DNA from: Plantactinospora alkalitolerans
Lineage (GTDB): Bacteria > Actinomycetota > Actinomycetes > Mycobacteriales > Micromonosporaceae
Length of the DNA stretch: 52,136 bases
Reading direction: 5' to 3'
Assembly: GCF_015690345.1 (NCBI RefSeq)
Contig: NZ_JADPUN010000128.1
Span: forward strand, 1 to 52,136
Each line of letters begins with the position of its first letter. The stretch's first letter is position 1. The notes below the pieces were generated by a model. That model searched no databases. It was not told the origin of the DNA and worked only from the letters and a program-made list of their open reading frames with translations. This document shows, one piece after another, positions 40,571 through 49,247 of the stretch. The position numbers and the translations under genes were made by a program.

Positions 40571-42216
40571 TGGTCGCGTCGACGGGCCACAACACCGGTT
40601 CCAGCATCGAGGTCGGACGGATCGAGGCCCGGCTGGACTGCGAGGTCGAGGTCGAGGTCGTGCCCGGACTGTTCGACCCCGGCAGTACCGCGCTGCTGCG
40701 GCATCTGCGCGGGGCCCAGCGGCTGCTGGTGGTCGCCGACGCGGACCGCGCCGGCCCGCTCCGGGCCTACCTCGACCGGCAGGTGTGGCGCGGCCGGCTC
40801 GACCGGTACATCGAGGTGGACATCGCGACCCTCGACCGGCTGTCCCCGCTTGCGGCGGTGGAGCGGATCGCCGAGGAGGCGGCCGCGGCAGGCCTGGGTC
40901 GGCGCGACGCCTTCCTGAGCTATTGCGGCCCGGTCATGTCCGACTACGTGGCGATCACCGCTGCGTTGTTCCGCCGGCACACCCGGGCGGTCCGGCTCGT
41001 GACCGGCCCGTCCGGCACCGTGAGCCCCTGCCCGCGTACCGCGCTGCCGGACGCCGGGCTGACGGTGCGGCACCGGGAGGTCCGGGTGGTGGTGCCGGGG
41101 ACGGCACCCGGCGGAACGTCGCAGCGCGGCGTCATCGAACAGTCGTACCGGGTCGAGCTGGCGCCGTCGATCTTCACCGATCCCGCCGATCCGCTGCGTG
41201 CCTGGCTGCCCGAGGGCGCCAGGGTACTGGCCGTGGTGGATGCGTTCTCGCCGGAGGTGGTGGCCGACGTCCGCCGCTACTTCCACCGGCACTCCGTGGT
41301 GCCGGTGGTCAGCTCCGCGCACGCCAAGACGCTCAGCCAGGTCGGCGAGTTGCTGACGACCGCCCGGCGGCTGGGCCTGGGGCCGGACGACCGGATCGTG
41401 GCGGTGGGCGGCGGCACGCTGCTCGACCTGGTCGGCACGATGGCCCTGCTGTACCAGGGCGAGACGCCGTACGTGCGGGTGCCCACCACACTGGTCGGCC
41501 TGATCGACGCCGGCGTCGGGCTCAAGGTCGGGGTCGACGTGAACCAGCGGCGCAACCTACTGGGCGGCTACCAGCCACCGCTGGCCTGCCTCTGCGACAC
41601 GACCTTCCTACGGACGCTTCCACCGGCCGAGATCCGCTGCGGTATCGCCGAGGCCATCAAGATCGCAATGGTCGCCGACGGGCCTCTGCTCGACCTCCTG
41701 GAGGAACGTCACGACGACCTCTTCCAGCGGCCGGACGGTCCGGTGGCCGAGGAGATCGTCCGGCGGTCGATCGCCGCGATGATGCGGCAGTTGGCCGGGA
41801 ACCCGTACGAGAAGGAACTGCGGAGACTCCCCGACTTCGGCCACGAGTTCGGGCACCTGCTCGAGACCGCGTCCGGGTACGCGCTGCGGCACGGCGAGGC
41901 GGTCTCGATCGGCATGGCGCTCGCCGGCCATCTCGGCGTACAGACCGGCCGGCTGCCGGCCGCCGCGTACGAGCAGATGATGGGGATGTTGTTGCGCGTC
42001 GGGCTGCCGGTGTACAGCCCGCTCTGCCGGCCGGAGCAGTTGTGGCGCTGGCTCGGTGGCGCCATCTCGGCGCACAAGGGCGGCCTGCCCCATCTCGTCG
42101 TGCCGACCGGAATCGGCCAGGGCGGCTTCATCGACTCGATGACCGAGCTCAACCCCGACCTGCTCCGCCGGGCCTGCGCCGACCTCGCCCGCCGCCGCCC
42201 GGCGGTCGCGCCGTGA
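40570..42216 (+). CDS. Sugar-phosphate cyclase (dehydroquinate synthase/EEVS superfamily) with duplicated N-terminal Rossmann unit
   Basis: The protein has 548 residues, compared with about 360-410 for the family. The C-terminal about 350 residues are a complete cyclase: NAD loop VAVGGGTLLD (277-286), VRVPTTLVGLIDAGVGLKVG, the basic RRNLLGGYQPP loop (328-337), AEAIKIA with metal-ligand Glu361, FGHEFGH (423-429) and Arg-His-Gly-Glu with His441. Residues about 31-146 are a second, degenerate copy of the same Rossmann half: LFDP, LLVVADADR, AAGLGRRDAFLSYCGPVMSD, ALFRRHTRAVRLVTG. GGG is replaced by CGP in that copy. Such cyclases make the ring of C7-cyclitols (2-epi-5-epi-valiolone) or deoxy-inososes. 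The product here is not assignable by eye. Translation is coupled to both neighbours. Confidence 0.85.
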   Translation: MVASTGHNTGSSIEVGRIEARLDCEVEVEVVPGLFDPGSTALLRHLRGAQRLLVVADADRAGPLRAYLDRQVWRGRLDRYIEVDIATLDRLSPLAAVERIAEEAAAAGLGRRDAFLSYCGPVMSDYVAITAALFRRHTRAVRLVTGPSGTVSPCPRTALPDAGLTVRHREVRVVVPGTAPGGTSQRGVIEQSYRVELAPSIFTDPADPLRAWLPEGARVLAVVDAFSPEVVADVRRYFHRHSVVPVVSSAHAKTLSQVGELLTTARRLGLGPDDRIVAVGGGTLLDLVGTMALLYQGETPYVRVPTTLVGLIDAGVGLKVGVDVNQRRNLLGGYQPPLACLCDTTFLRTLPPAEIRCGIAEAIKIAMVADGPLLDLLEERHDDLFQRPDGPVAEEIVRRSIAAMMRQLAGNPYEKELRRLPDFGHEFGHLLETASGYALRHGEAVSIGMALAGHLGVQTGRLPAAAYEQMMGMLLRVGLPVYSPLCRPEQLWRWLGGAISAHKGGLPHLVVPTGIGQGGFIDSMTELNPDLLRRACADLARRRPAVAP

Positions 42217-44456
42217 CCGTGCCACGCCGCCACGTCGCCATCGTGGTCGACGTCGGTGGCACCGCCACGAGGCTGGCCCTCGCCGAGGACGGCCGGCTCA
42301 CCGACACGATCGTGCGGGTACCGACGCCGAGTCCGCGCATCGGCGTCGCCGACCCGGTCGGACAGTTGCTCGACCTGATCGCGGAGCAGAGCGACCGGCT
42401 GCGCGAGGCGCTGCCCGACCGGCACGTCGACGCGATCGGCGTGGCGTTCGGTGCGGTCGTCACCAACGCCGGGGTGGTGCGCAACGCGTCCACGCTGTGG
42501 CTGGCGCCGTCGACCGGTCTGGACGTCGCCGCCGCGCTGCGCGACCGGCTGCCGTGGGCACCGGTCACCGTGGTCAACGACGTGGCCGCGGCCCCCTGGC
42601 ACTACCGGGAGCTGGGACGGTTCCTGTACGCCACGGTCAGCACCGGCATCGCGATCAAGGCCTTCGACGCCGGCCTGCCCGGGGCGCGCAAGGTGCTGCT
42701 CGACCCGGAATGGCTCGGTGGCGAGTCGGGGCACACCATCGTGGATCCGACGGCCCTGGACGCGGTGCCCGGCGGGGCGGCCGCCGCCGTACGGCTGGGT
42801 CGGGCCGCGGCGGGTGGTGACCCGGACGCCCGGGCGGATCTTGATCGGCTCGGCCTGCCCTGGTGCGAGTGCGGCGCGGTCGGTGACCTGTGCGCGTACG
42901 CCAGCGGGCCGGGCACCATCCGCGTGGCGGCCGCCGAGGCCCGGCGGCTCCCGGAGTCGTTCGCCGGCTCGGTCCTCGCCGAGCTGACCGGATCGGACCC
43001 CGACCGGATCGACGGTGCGGCGCTGGCGCGGGCCGCCGCCCGTGGCGACGCGTTCACCGCGACCGTCCTGCACCGGGTGACCCGGCCGCTGGCGGCCCGG
43101 CTGTTGCAGCTCTGCGCGGACCTGGGCCTGGACCGGGCGGTCATCGCCGGTGGCTTCGCGCACGGGGTCGGCGCGCCGTGGTTCGACGCGCTGCGGGCCA
43201 ACGTGGACGAACTCATGGTCGATGCCGGTTGGTTCACCGGCTGGACGGCAGAGCAACGCGCCGGCCTGCTCGTCCGTCCGCCGGACACCGGCGACGCGCC
43301 GCTCGGCGGTATGGCCGCGCTGCTGGCCGAGGGCCACCGGCGGTACCTCAGCCTGGTGAAGCCGGTGGGCGATGGAGGGCTCGTCGTCCACGAGCGCGAG
43401 GTGCCCGGCTGCGGGCGGGAGCAGTTCCAGTTGCGCATGCGGTACGCCGGAATCTGCGGCACCGATCTGCGGATCCTGCGCGGCGATGTCGGGTGCGAGC
43501 CCGAGATCCCGGGTCACGAATGCGTGGCCGAGGTGGTCGCGGTCGGTGATTCGATCACCGGCCTGACGGTCGGCCAGGTGGTCACCCTCAACCCGAACAA
43601 CCCGTTGGATGACAGCGACAAGCTGGGGCACAACCGTCCAGGCACATTCACCCAGCTGTTGACGCTGGACCACGGCGTCCTGAGTCGGGGCCAGGTCGTC
43701 GACGTACCGGAGATCGCGGGACCGGAGTGGGTGCTGGTCGAGCCGTTGGCCGCGGCGTTGCGGGCCAACCGGGCCACAACGGAGTTCGTGCCGGGCGAGC
43801 GGGTGCTGGTGGTCGGTGGCGGGCTCTCCGGTCTCATGCTCGCCGGCCTGGCCCGGCTGCGCGGCGCGGCGACCGTGCTGCTGGCCAGCCGCACGCCGGC
43901 CACCGTGGAGCGCGCCGTACAGCTGGGATTCTGTTCCCCGGAGCACGGCCTGCCGTTGAACGACGAGCTGGGAAGCGCCGTCTTGGCCGCGACCGGCGGG
44001 TTCGGCGTCGATGCCGTGTACGTGGCCGTGGGGTCGAACGCCGGCACCGCGACCGTTGCCACGCTCTGGCCGGCGCTGGCCAAGACCGCCGCGGTCAACC
44101 TGTACGGCGGATTCCCGGCCGATTCCCGACTGCCCGTCGGTGATGGTGACGTGATCGCTGTCGGTCCGTTGCGCTCCGCCGCGGCCCACCAGTGGGTGGA
44201 CAATCCGGCCGGTGGCAAGGTGGTGGTCCTCGGCAACCGCGGTGGCCGCCGCGAACATCTGCTGGCCGCGGTCGAACTGTTCCGTGGCGCCGGGTCCGAG
44301 CTGGGCCTGGATCGTCTGGTGACCCACATCGTCTCGCTGCCGGCCGCGCCCAGGGTGGCGGCCGAGCTGGCCCGCCACGGCACCGTCGACGGCCGGCCGG
44401 CGCTCCGCGTGGTGATCGATCCCTGGCTGCCCGGGACGGTGGTGCGGGTGTGCTGA
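42213..44456 (+). CDS. ROK-family kinase fused to zinc-type (MDR) alcohol dehydrogenase
   Basis: The protein has 747 residues in one uninterrupted frame from GTG at 42213 (GTGA overlap with the cyclase stop). Residues 1 to about 378 are a ROK kinase: phosphate motif VVDVGGTATRLAL (11-23), catalytic Asp123 in VVNDVAAA, and a variant zinc motif CECGAVGDLCAYASG (218-232). Residues about 390-747 are a medium-chain dehydrogenase: Cys415 in GICGTD, His435-Glu436 in GHE, Glu510 in LVEPLA as catalytic-zinc ligands, and NAD loop VVGGGLSG (533-540). The four-cysteine structural zinc loop is missing and replaced by a loop NPNNPLDDSDKLG. In acarbose/validamycin pathways the kinase (AcbM/ValC) and dehydrogenase (AcbL-type) are separate proteins. 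Here they are joined. Confidence 0.88.
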   Translation: MTVPRRHVAIVVDVGGTATRLALAEDGRLTDTIVRVPTPSPRIGVADPVGQLLDLIAEQSDRLREALPDRHVDAIGVAFGAVVTNAGVVRNASTLWLAPSTGLDVAAALRDRLPWAPVTVVNDVAAAPWHYRELGRFLYATVSTGIAIKAFDAGLPGARKVLLDPEWLGGESGHTIVDPTALDAVPGGAAAAVRLGRAAAGGDPDARADLDRLGLPWCECGAVGDLCAYASGPGTIRVAAAEARRLPESFAGSVLAELTGSDPDRIDGAALARAAARGDAFTATVLHRVTRPLAARLLQLCADLGLDRAVIAGGFAHGVGAPWFDALRANVDELMVDAGWFTGWTAEQRAGLLVRPPDTGDAPLGGMAALLAEGHRRYLSLVKPVGDGGLVVHEREVPGCGREQFQLRMRYAGICGTDLRILRGDVGCEPEIPGHECVAEVVAVGDSITGLTVGQVVTLNPNNPLDDSDKLGHNRPGTFTQLLTLDHGVLSRGQVVDVPEIAGPEWVLVEPLAAALRANRATTEFVPGERVLVVGGGLSGLMLAGLARLRGAATVLLASRTPATVERAVQLGFCSPEHGLPLNDELGSAVLAATGGFGVDAVYVAVGSNAGTATVATLWPALAKTAAVNLYGGFPADSRLPVGDGDVIAVGPLRSAAAHQWVDNPAGGKVVVLGNRGGRREHLLAAVELFRGAGSELGLDRLVTHIVSLPAAPRVAAELARHGTVDGRPALRVVIDPWLPGTVVRVC

Positions 44457-45037
44457 GCGATTCGAGCCCGGACGCGTTGCTGGCCACGTTCCGCGACGCC
44501 GCCGCCGGTGGGCGTGGCGGCGCGGCCGGCGAGGTCGCGCGGTTGGCCACCGAGGGCGGTACGCCCCGGCTGGGTTGGCTGGATCCGCCCGCCTGGCCGT
44601 CGGTCGCCGAGCTGCTGGCGGGGTACGCCGTCGCGGCGGACGGCCGGCTGCTGCTGATCGGCACCGGAGGCTGGGCGTTCGGCGCCCGGGCGGTGCGGGA
44701 GATCGACGGATCTCGACTGGACGTCCTGGACGCGCTCGATCCGGATGCGCTGCACCGCGCGGTCAATGGACCCGCCGGCCCACCCGACCTGGCAGTGGCG
44801 GTGTCCGAGTCGGGGACCACGCTGGAGACGCGACTGCTCGCCGACGCGGCTCGCGACCGGTTCGGCGTCGATGTCCGGTGGCTCACCGGGCCGCAGCTGA
44901 CCGGCCAGGTGGCGTTGTTCGCGGCGCCGTTGAGCGTGCTGTTCCTGCTGTGCGCCCAGGCGGGCATCGCGGTGGCCACCAGCCGGTCCCTGCGGCCGCG
45001 CAGCGCCCTGCTCCGGCCGATCGGAGCCGAGCGATGA
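44450..45037 (+). CDS. Mini phosphoglucose-isomerase-like SIS-domain protein
   Basis: The protein has 195 residues from GTG at 44450, overlapping the fusion gene by 7 bp. It shows only the first sugar-isomerase (SIS) half of a phosphoglucose isomerase: LLLIGTGGWAFGARAVRE (68-83), the following LDVLDALDPDALHRAV (90-105), and the phosphate-binding motif AVSESGTTLETRLLA (117-131). A region resembling the next PGI helices follows (TGPQLTGQVALFAAPLSVL). A full PGI has 430-550 residues. The catalytic Glu, His and C-terminal Lys of PGI would lie in the missing part, so it is unlikely to be a classical PGI. The ORF is fully coupled on both sides and well coded, not a decaying fragment. It could be a sugar-phosphate-binding subunit. 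Confidence 0.75.
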   Translation: MLSDSSPDALLATFRDAAAGGRGGAAGEVARLATEGGTPRLGWLDPPAWPSVAELLAGYAVAADGRLLLIGTGGWAFGARAVREIDGSRLDVLDALDPDALHRAVNGPAGPPDLAVAVSESGTTLETRLLADAARDRFGVDVRWLTGPQLTGQVALFAAPLSVLFLLCAQAGIAVATSRSLRPRSALLRPIGAER

Positions 45038-46431
45038 GCCTGGCGGTCGCCCACCGCATCCTCGGCCTCGATCCGGGCACCCGGCCGCAGTTCGAGCCGC
45101 TGCGGTCGTGCCGTCCGGGCGTGACCGTGCTGATCCCGACGCACAGCGACCGGGCGCACGACGGTGGCGGCACCGGCCGGCTGGACACCCTGGCCCGCTG
45201 CCTCGAGTCGCTGGCGGGGCAGCCCCGCCACGCCGGTCCGCCACTGTCCGTCGTGATCGTCGACGGTGGACTGACCGACGACGACGCGGACCGGATCCGC
45301 GCCGCGCTGTCGACGACCGGCCTGCCGCACGAGCTGGTGCCGGCGCCGGTCGCCGCCAGGTCCGCCGCCGCCACCCGCAATGCCGGCCTGGCCTGGCTTG
45401 CCGAGCAGCCGGACGGATCACCGCTGGTTCGCCGGCACCTGCTCTTTCTGGACGACGACACCGCGCTCGCCCCCGGCGGCCCGGCCGCGTTGGCGGACGT
45501 GCTCGACCGGGATCCGGGTGCGGTGGCCGTCTGCCCGAAGATCGTCACCGTCGCCTCGGTCACCGACTGGCTCGACCGGGAGCCGCCGGCGCCGGTCGCC
45601 CCGGTCAGCAGTCGGGTGCTTCCCGGCAGTCTGCACGACGGGCGGTACGACCTGCTCACCGTCACGTCGCACGGCAGCCTGGTGGCCGGCCGGGTGGTCG
45701 GCCTTCTGGTCCGGGCCGACCTGGTGCTCGGCTGGCTGCGCCACGGCGGCCGGCTGTTCTACCCCGGCACCCCGCGCGGTAGCAGCGAGGACATGCTGGC
45801 GATGGCGACACTGTCCCGGCTGGGCCAACTACGTACGGCGCCCGACGTGCGGGTGGCCGATCTGGTCCGGCGTACCCCGGTGGACACCCGGCGACAGCAG
45901 TTGGCCTGGGGGTACGACCACGGCTGGCTGCCCGGCGAACTCGGCGCGGCCGGCCTGCTCGATCCGGGGCTGCACGTCCTGACCTGGGACGAGGCGACCG
46001 GGTGGTGGCAGCATCACCGCCCCGACCCGCACCGGTACGGGTACCTGGTCAATCCGCAGGAGCTCGCGGTGCTCGGTGCGATGCTGGCCGCGACTGCCCG
46101 GGACGACACGACGGTGCGGGCACTCTTCGGGGTGTCCGCCGCCGAGTTGGCCGCGGCCACGGCGGCGCTGACCGGGCTGCTCATCCGACTACCCGACCTG
46201 CTACGGAGTGCGGAGGTCAGCCACCGGCCCGACCTGCCGCCGCTCGTGCCGCGAGGTTTCGAGACGTTGCGGGAGGGACTCGACGGGCTGCTCGCGCACC
46301 TGGCCGGCAACGCCCTGGCCAGCCTGACCCACGGGTTGGCCGACGACGGCCTGCCCGCCCGGTTCCTGTACGGCCTCCGCCAGGGCGCGGCCGGCGCAAT
46401 CACACCTCGCGGAAACGGTACGGTGGTATGA
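45034..46431 (+). CDS. GT-A fold (GT2-like) glycosyltransferase
   Basis: The protein has 465 residues from ATG at 45034 (ATGA overlap upstream). The nucleotide-sugar fold begins at VTVLIPTHSDR (31-40), continues with PLSVVIVDGGLTDDDADRI, and has the metal-binding aspartates in LFLDDDTAL (Asp140-142). A later acidic segment GSSEDMLAMATLSRLG could supply the catalytic base. The C-terminal about 150 residues are a helical extension (LAVLGAMLAATARDDTTVRA...) without clear homology. No membrane segment is seen, so it probably glycosylates a soluble cyclitol in the cytoplasm. It resembles the family of the validamycin glucosyltransferase only in fold. Confidence 0.8.
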   Translation: MSLAVAHRILGLDPGTRPQFEPLRSCRPGVTVLIPTHSDRAHDGGGTGRLDTLARCLESLAGQPRHAGPPLSVVIVDGGLTDDDADRIRAALSTTGLPHELVPAPVAARSAAATRNAGLAWLAEQPDGSPLVRRHLLFLDDDTALAPGGPAALADVLDRDPGAVAVCPKIVTVASVTDWLDREPPAPVAPVSSRVLPGSLHDGRYDLLTVTSHGSLVAGRVVGLLVRADLVLGWLRHGGRLFYPGTPRGSSEDMLAMATLSRLGQLRTAPDVRVADLVRRTPVDTRRQQLAWGYDHGWLPGELGAAGLLDPGLHVLTWDEATGWWQHHRPDPHRYGYLVNPQELAVLGAMLAATARDDTTVRALFGVSAAELAAATAALTGLLIRLPDLLRSAEVSHRPDLPPLVPRGFETLREGLDGLLAHLAGNALASLTHGLADDGLPARFLYGLRQGAAGAITPRGNGTVV

Positions 46432-47444
46432 GCATTCGGATCGGCCTGGCCGGGGCCGGCTTCCTGAGCAGGGCCGCGCTGCTGCCAGCCCTCGACGGCC
46501 TGGACGAATTCGAGGTCGCCGCGGTTCTCGACCCGGATCCCGACGTCCGGCGGGTGGTCGCCGGCGTCGTGCCCGGCGCCGTGGTGACCGGCGACGAGGA
46601 GGCGTTCTTCGGCGTAGACCTGGACGCGGTGCACGTGGCCACGCCGAACCACCTGCACGCGTCGATCGCCTGCCGGGCACTGGCCGACAACCTCGCGGTC
46701 GTGGTGGACAAACCCCTGGCCGGTACGGTGGCGGACGCGTTGGAGATCCACCGGAACGCGGAGAAGTCCACGGCGCCGCTGCTGGTCGGGTACATGTCCC
46801 GGTACAACGCGAACAACGAGGCCGTCCGGCGGCTGGTGGCCGACGGCGCGATCGGCGTACCGCTGGCGATGAGTGCCACGCACCTGGGGCACCGGACCGG
46901 CGACTGGCGCAACTACCGCGCCTACTCCGGCCTCGGCTGCGCGGCAGACCTGGCCATCTATCCGCTGCTGACGGCGGGTGACGTCTTCGACTCGCCGGCC
47001 ACCGGGTGCCAGGCGGTCGCCTATCCGTCGGGCGATCCGGAGCTGACCGACATCTATCTGGACGCCACCGTGTGGTTCGGCGACCGGCGCCTGCACGTCG
47101 AGTCGTCGTTCACCGAGGCGCCGGAGGTCGGGGTGTCCCGATACAGCGTGGTCGGCAGCGGGGGCGTTCTCGTCGCCGTCGACACGTGGGCGATGAACGG
47201 CGACGGCAGCGTGCTGCTCTGCGACGACCACGGCCGTCGTCTGGTCACGGTGCCGTCGGTCGACCCGTACGCCCGGCAGTACCGGCTGCTCGCCGAGTGC
47301 ATGGCGGGCCGACCGGTGCCGGCCGAGGTCGGTTCGGCCCGGGGCCTGCGGGACGTCGCTGTGCTGCACCAGTTGGACCGCAGTGCCGCCACCGGCGGAC
47401 AGCGGCTCGCCATACCTGACCTGGAGCCGCCATGGACCTCGTGA
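46428..47444 (+). CDS. Gfo/Idh/MocA family oxidoreductase in the cyclitol operon
   Basis: The protein has 338 residues from ATG at 46428 (ATGA overlap). Rossmann start RIGLAGAGFLSRAALLPALDG. The catalytic-lysine segment is VVVDKPLAGTVADALEIH, with DKP in place of EKP. Further on are YMSRYNANNEAVRRLVADGAIG and a C-terminal domain with an aspartate-rich active face. Members oxidise inositol, cyclitol or sugar hydroxyls with NAD(P). In this operon it is a likely candidate for redox adjustment of the carbocycle. The next gene starts 13 bp before its stop. Confidence 0.85.
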   Translation: MSIRIGLAGAGFLSRAALLPALDGLDEFEVAAVLDPDPDVRRVVAGVVPGAVVTGDEEAFFGVDLDAVHVATPNHLHASIACRALADNLAVVVDKPLAGTVADALEIHRNAEKSTAPLLVGYMSRYNANNEAVRRLVADGAIGVPLAMSATHLGHRTGDWRNYRAYSGLGCAADLAIYPLLTAGDVFDSPATGCQAVAYPSGDPELTDIYLDATVWFGDRRLHVESSFTEAPEVGVSRYSVVGSGGVLVAVDTWAMNGDGSVLLCDDHGRRLVTVPSVDPYARQYRLLAECMAGRPVPAEVGSARGLRDVAVLHQLDRSAATGGQRLAIPDLEPPWTS

Positions 47445-48295
47445 TGCACAGCTACTCGCTGCGCGACTACCCGCTGGAGCATGTGTTCGCGGTCGCCGCG
47501 CACTACGGCTTCGACAGCATCGAGGTGTCCACCTGGCACCTCGACCTGCGCGGGAACCCCGACGTGGTGCCGGGCGAGGTGGCCAGGGCCGTCGCGCTGG
47601 GCGACAGGTACGGGGTGCGGGTGCACTGCGTCGGGTACGAGGGCGACTTCACCGTGGACGACCCGGATCGGCACGCGCGGTCCGTCACGCTCGTCGGCCG
47701 GATCGTCGAGGCCTGCGGCGGCCACGGCATCGAGTTGGTGAACGGCTGCGGCGGATGGTTGCAGGGCGACCCGGACGACTGGAGGAACAACGGCAGCGTC
47801 CGCGCCGACGACGGGCACTACGCCCGAACCGGCGACGCCTACCGGACGCTCGGCGCGATCGGTGCCCGCGAGGGCGTGCGGGTGGCCGTCGAGGTGCATC
47901 CGAACACCGTCCACGACACCGTGACGACGACCGCGCGACTGCTCGACCTGGTCGACCATCCCGCGGTGATCGCCACCGTCGACCCGGCGAACTCCGCGCT
48001 GCTCACTCCTGAGGACCGGAATCCGGCGGTGCTCGACCGGCTCGGCAATCGGGTGGGCTATTTCCACATCAAGAACTACGTTCCGGCCGGCGGACGGGCC
48101 GACTTCAGTGTGGACACCGCGCACGGCGTGATAGACAACCTGCGCTGGCTGGAGAAGTTGGCCGAGCACGGCGGCGTGCCGGCCATGGCGCTGGAGTACT
48201 GCGGCGTGGGCGACCCGCACCCACGGTTGCAGGCCGCCCTCCGCTACGTCCGCGAGTGCGAGGCGTTGCTCGATGTGGTCGCCGCCCGCCGGTGA
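47432..48295 (+). CDS. Sugar phosphate isomerase/epimerase-like (xylose-isomerase TIM barrel)
   Basis: The protein has 287 residues from ATG at 47432 (13-bp overlap). It has the AP-endonuclease-2/xylose-isomerase fold: FDSIEVSTWHLDLRG, GIELVNGCGGWLQGD, the metal Glu in VAVEVHPNTVHD, TVDPANSALLT, VGYFHIKNYVPAGG with His, and MALEYCGVGDPHPRL with the last Glu. These supply the usual acidic and histidine metal ligands. Members epimerise ketoses or inososes (IolE, IolI, ketose 3-epimerases). AcbO/ValD-type steps in C7-cyclitol pathways are epimerisations, so this is the natural epimerase of the operon. It is the last gene, and its end overlaps the convergent GT2 gene by 52 bp. Confidence 0.82.
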   Translation: MDLVMHSYSLRDYPLEHVFAVAAHYGFDSIEVSTWHLDLRGNPDVVPGEVARAVALGDRYGVRVHCVGYEGDFTVDDPDRHARSVTLVGRIVEACGGHGIELVNGCGGWLQGDPDDWRNNGSVRADDGHYARTGDAYRTLGAIGAREGVRVAVEVHPNTVHDTVTTTARLLDLVDHPAVIATVDPANSALLTPEDRNPAVLDRLGNRVGYFHIKNYVPAGGRADFSVDTAHGVIDNLRWLEKLAEHGGVPAMALEYCGVGDPHPRLQAALRYVRECEALLDVVAARR

Positions 48296-49188
48296 CGGGC
48301 CAGCGACCGCAGCAGCAGCCACGCGGGACGCGGCTCGAACGGTCGAGCCAGCCACCAGCGCCACAGGTGGAACCGGGCCTCGCCGACGCGGCCGTGCCGG
48401 AGCAGCATGTCACCGAACAGGCGGTCGAAATCCAGGCCCCGGCGGCGGATCGCCGACGGATGCCTGCGGCCGTGGTGCTTCCACACCGCGTACGCGCCCA
48501 GCATCAGCTCGTCGAAGTCGGCGGTGATCTGTTCCTCGGTCGCCACGTCTCCGGCGCTGGACGCCCGGTATTCGGCCAGCGGCTCGGGATTGGGCACGCA
48601 GTGGTGGCCGGCCTCCACGAACCGCCACATGAACTCCTGGTCGTCGCCCAACCGGAATGCCTCGTCGAACCGGATCCGGCGGGCCACCTCGGTCCGGACC
48701 ACTGTGAACGTCGGCTGGATCCACGATCCGGCGCACATCGCCTCGATCGAGGTCGGCATCGTGAAGTTCGGGTTGTCGAACAGGTTGTGCCACGAGCCGT
48801 CCTGATCCTGGCGGCGCCCGTTGCACAGCACCATGTCCGCGCCGGGGTTGTCGGCGAGCACCGCGAGCTGGCTGCGCAGGTACGTCGGCTCCCACCAGTC
48901 GTCGCTGTCCAGCAGGGCGGTCCACTCGGCGCGGGCGACGTCGATGCCGGTGTTCCGGGCGGCCGGCGGGCCGCCGTTGGCCCGGGTGATCACCCGCAGC
49001 CGCGGCTCGGTGCCGTAGCGGCGGCCGAGTTCGGCGACCGTGTCGTCGACGGATCCGTCGTCCACCACGATGACCTCGAACTCGCAATCCACCTGCGCCA
49101 GCACGCTGTCGATCGCGATCGGCAACACGGCCAGGCGGTTGTACGTCGTGATCACTACGGAAACGGCCGGGGCAGCGGGCATCGACAT
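48244..49188 (-). CDS. GT2 family glycosyltransferase
   Basis: The protein has 314 residues and is a classical GT-A enzyme. Its N-terminal signature is VSVVITTYNRLAVLPIAIDS, followed by VIVVDDGSVDDTVAELGRRY, NGGPPAARNTGIDVARAEW, the DXD-type LLDSDDWWEP and a second acidic motif LGDDQEFMWRFVEAG (ED-type base region). There is no membrane helix. The C-terminal region is rich in W and R (HLWRWWLARPFEPRPAWLL). It is on the opposite strand to the operon but between it and the aldo/keto reductase, so it is probably a second sugar transferase of the same product. ATG at 49188 follows AACAAGGG. Confidence 0.88.
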   Translation of the reverse strand: MSMPAAPAVSVVITTYNRLAVLPIAIDSVLAQVDCEFEVIVVDDGSVDDTVAELGRRYGTEPRLRVITRANGGPPAARNTGIDVARAEWTALLDSDDWWEPTYLRSQLAVLADNPGADMVLCNGRRQDQDGSWHNLFDNPNFTMPTSIEAMCAGSWIQPTFTVVRTEVARRIRFDEAFRLGDDQEFMWRFVEAGHHCVPNPEPLAEYRASSAGDVATEEQITADFDELMLGAYAVWKHHGRRHPSAIRRRGLDFDRLFGDMLLRHGRVGEARFHLWRWWLARPFEPRPAWLLLRSLARHRRAATTSSNASHSRT

Positions 49189-49247
49189 ATCCCTTGTTCT
49201 CGATCAATTGGTCAAATCGTACAGTAGAGAAAGAGAGAGGTCCTGCC
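49189..49247. promoter_or_regulatory. Short divergent promoter region with a CAATTG-centred palindrome
   Basis: The 59-bp gap between the GT2 and aldo/keto reductase genes contains GATCAATTGGTC (49202-49213), a 10-of-12 palindrome. TACGAT on the minus strand (49216-49221) and TACAGT on the plus strand (49220-49225) are -10-like. GAGAGAGAGG precedes the reductase start. The palindrome may be an operator, but no matching copy was found at the main operon promoter. Confidence 0.4.

Noticed and set aside
41709-44378. An 889-codon minus-strand frame opposite the cyclase and kinase-dehydrogenase genes
   Set aside because: High-GC antisense frame with no recognisable motifs. The plus strand encodes clear enzymes with 4-bp couplings.
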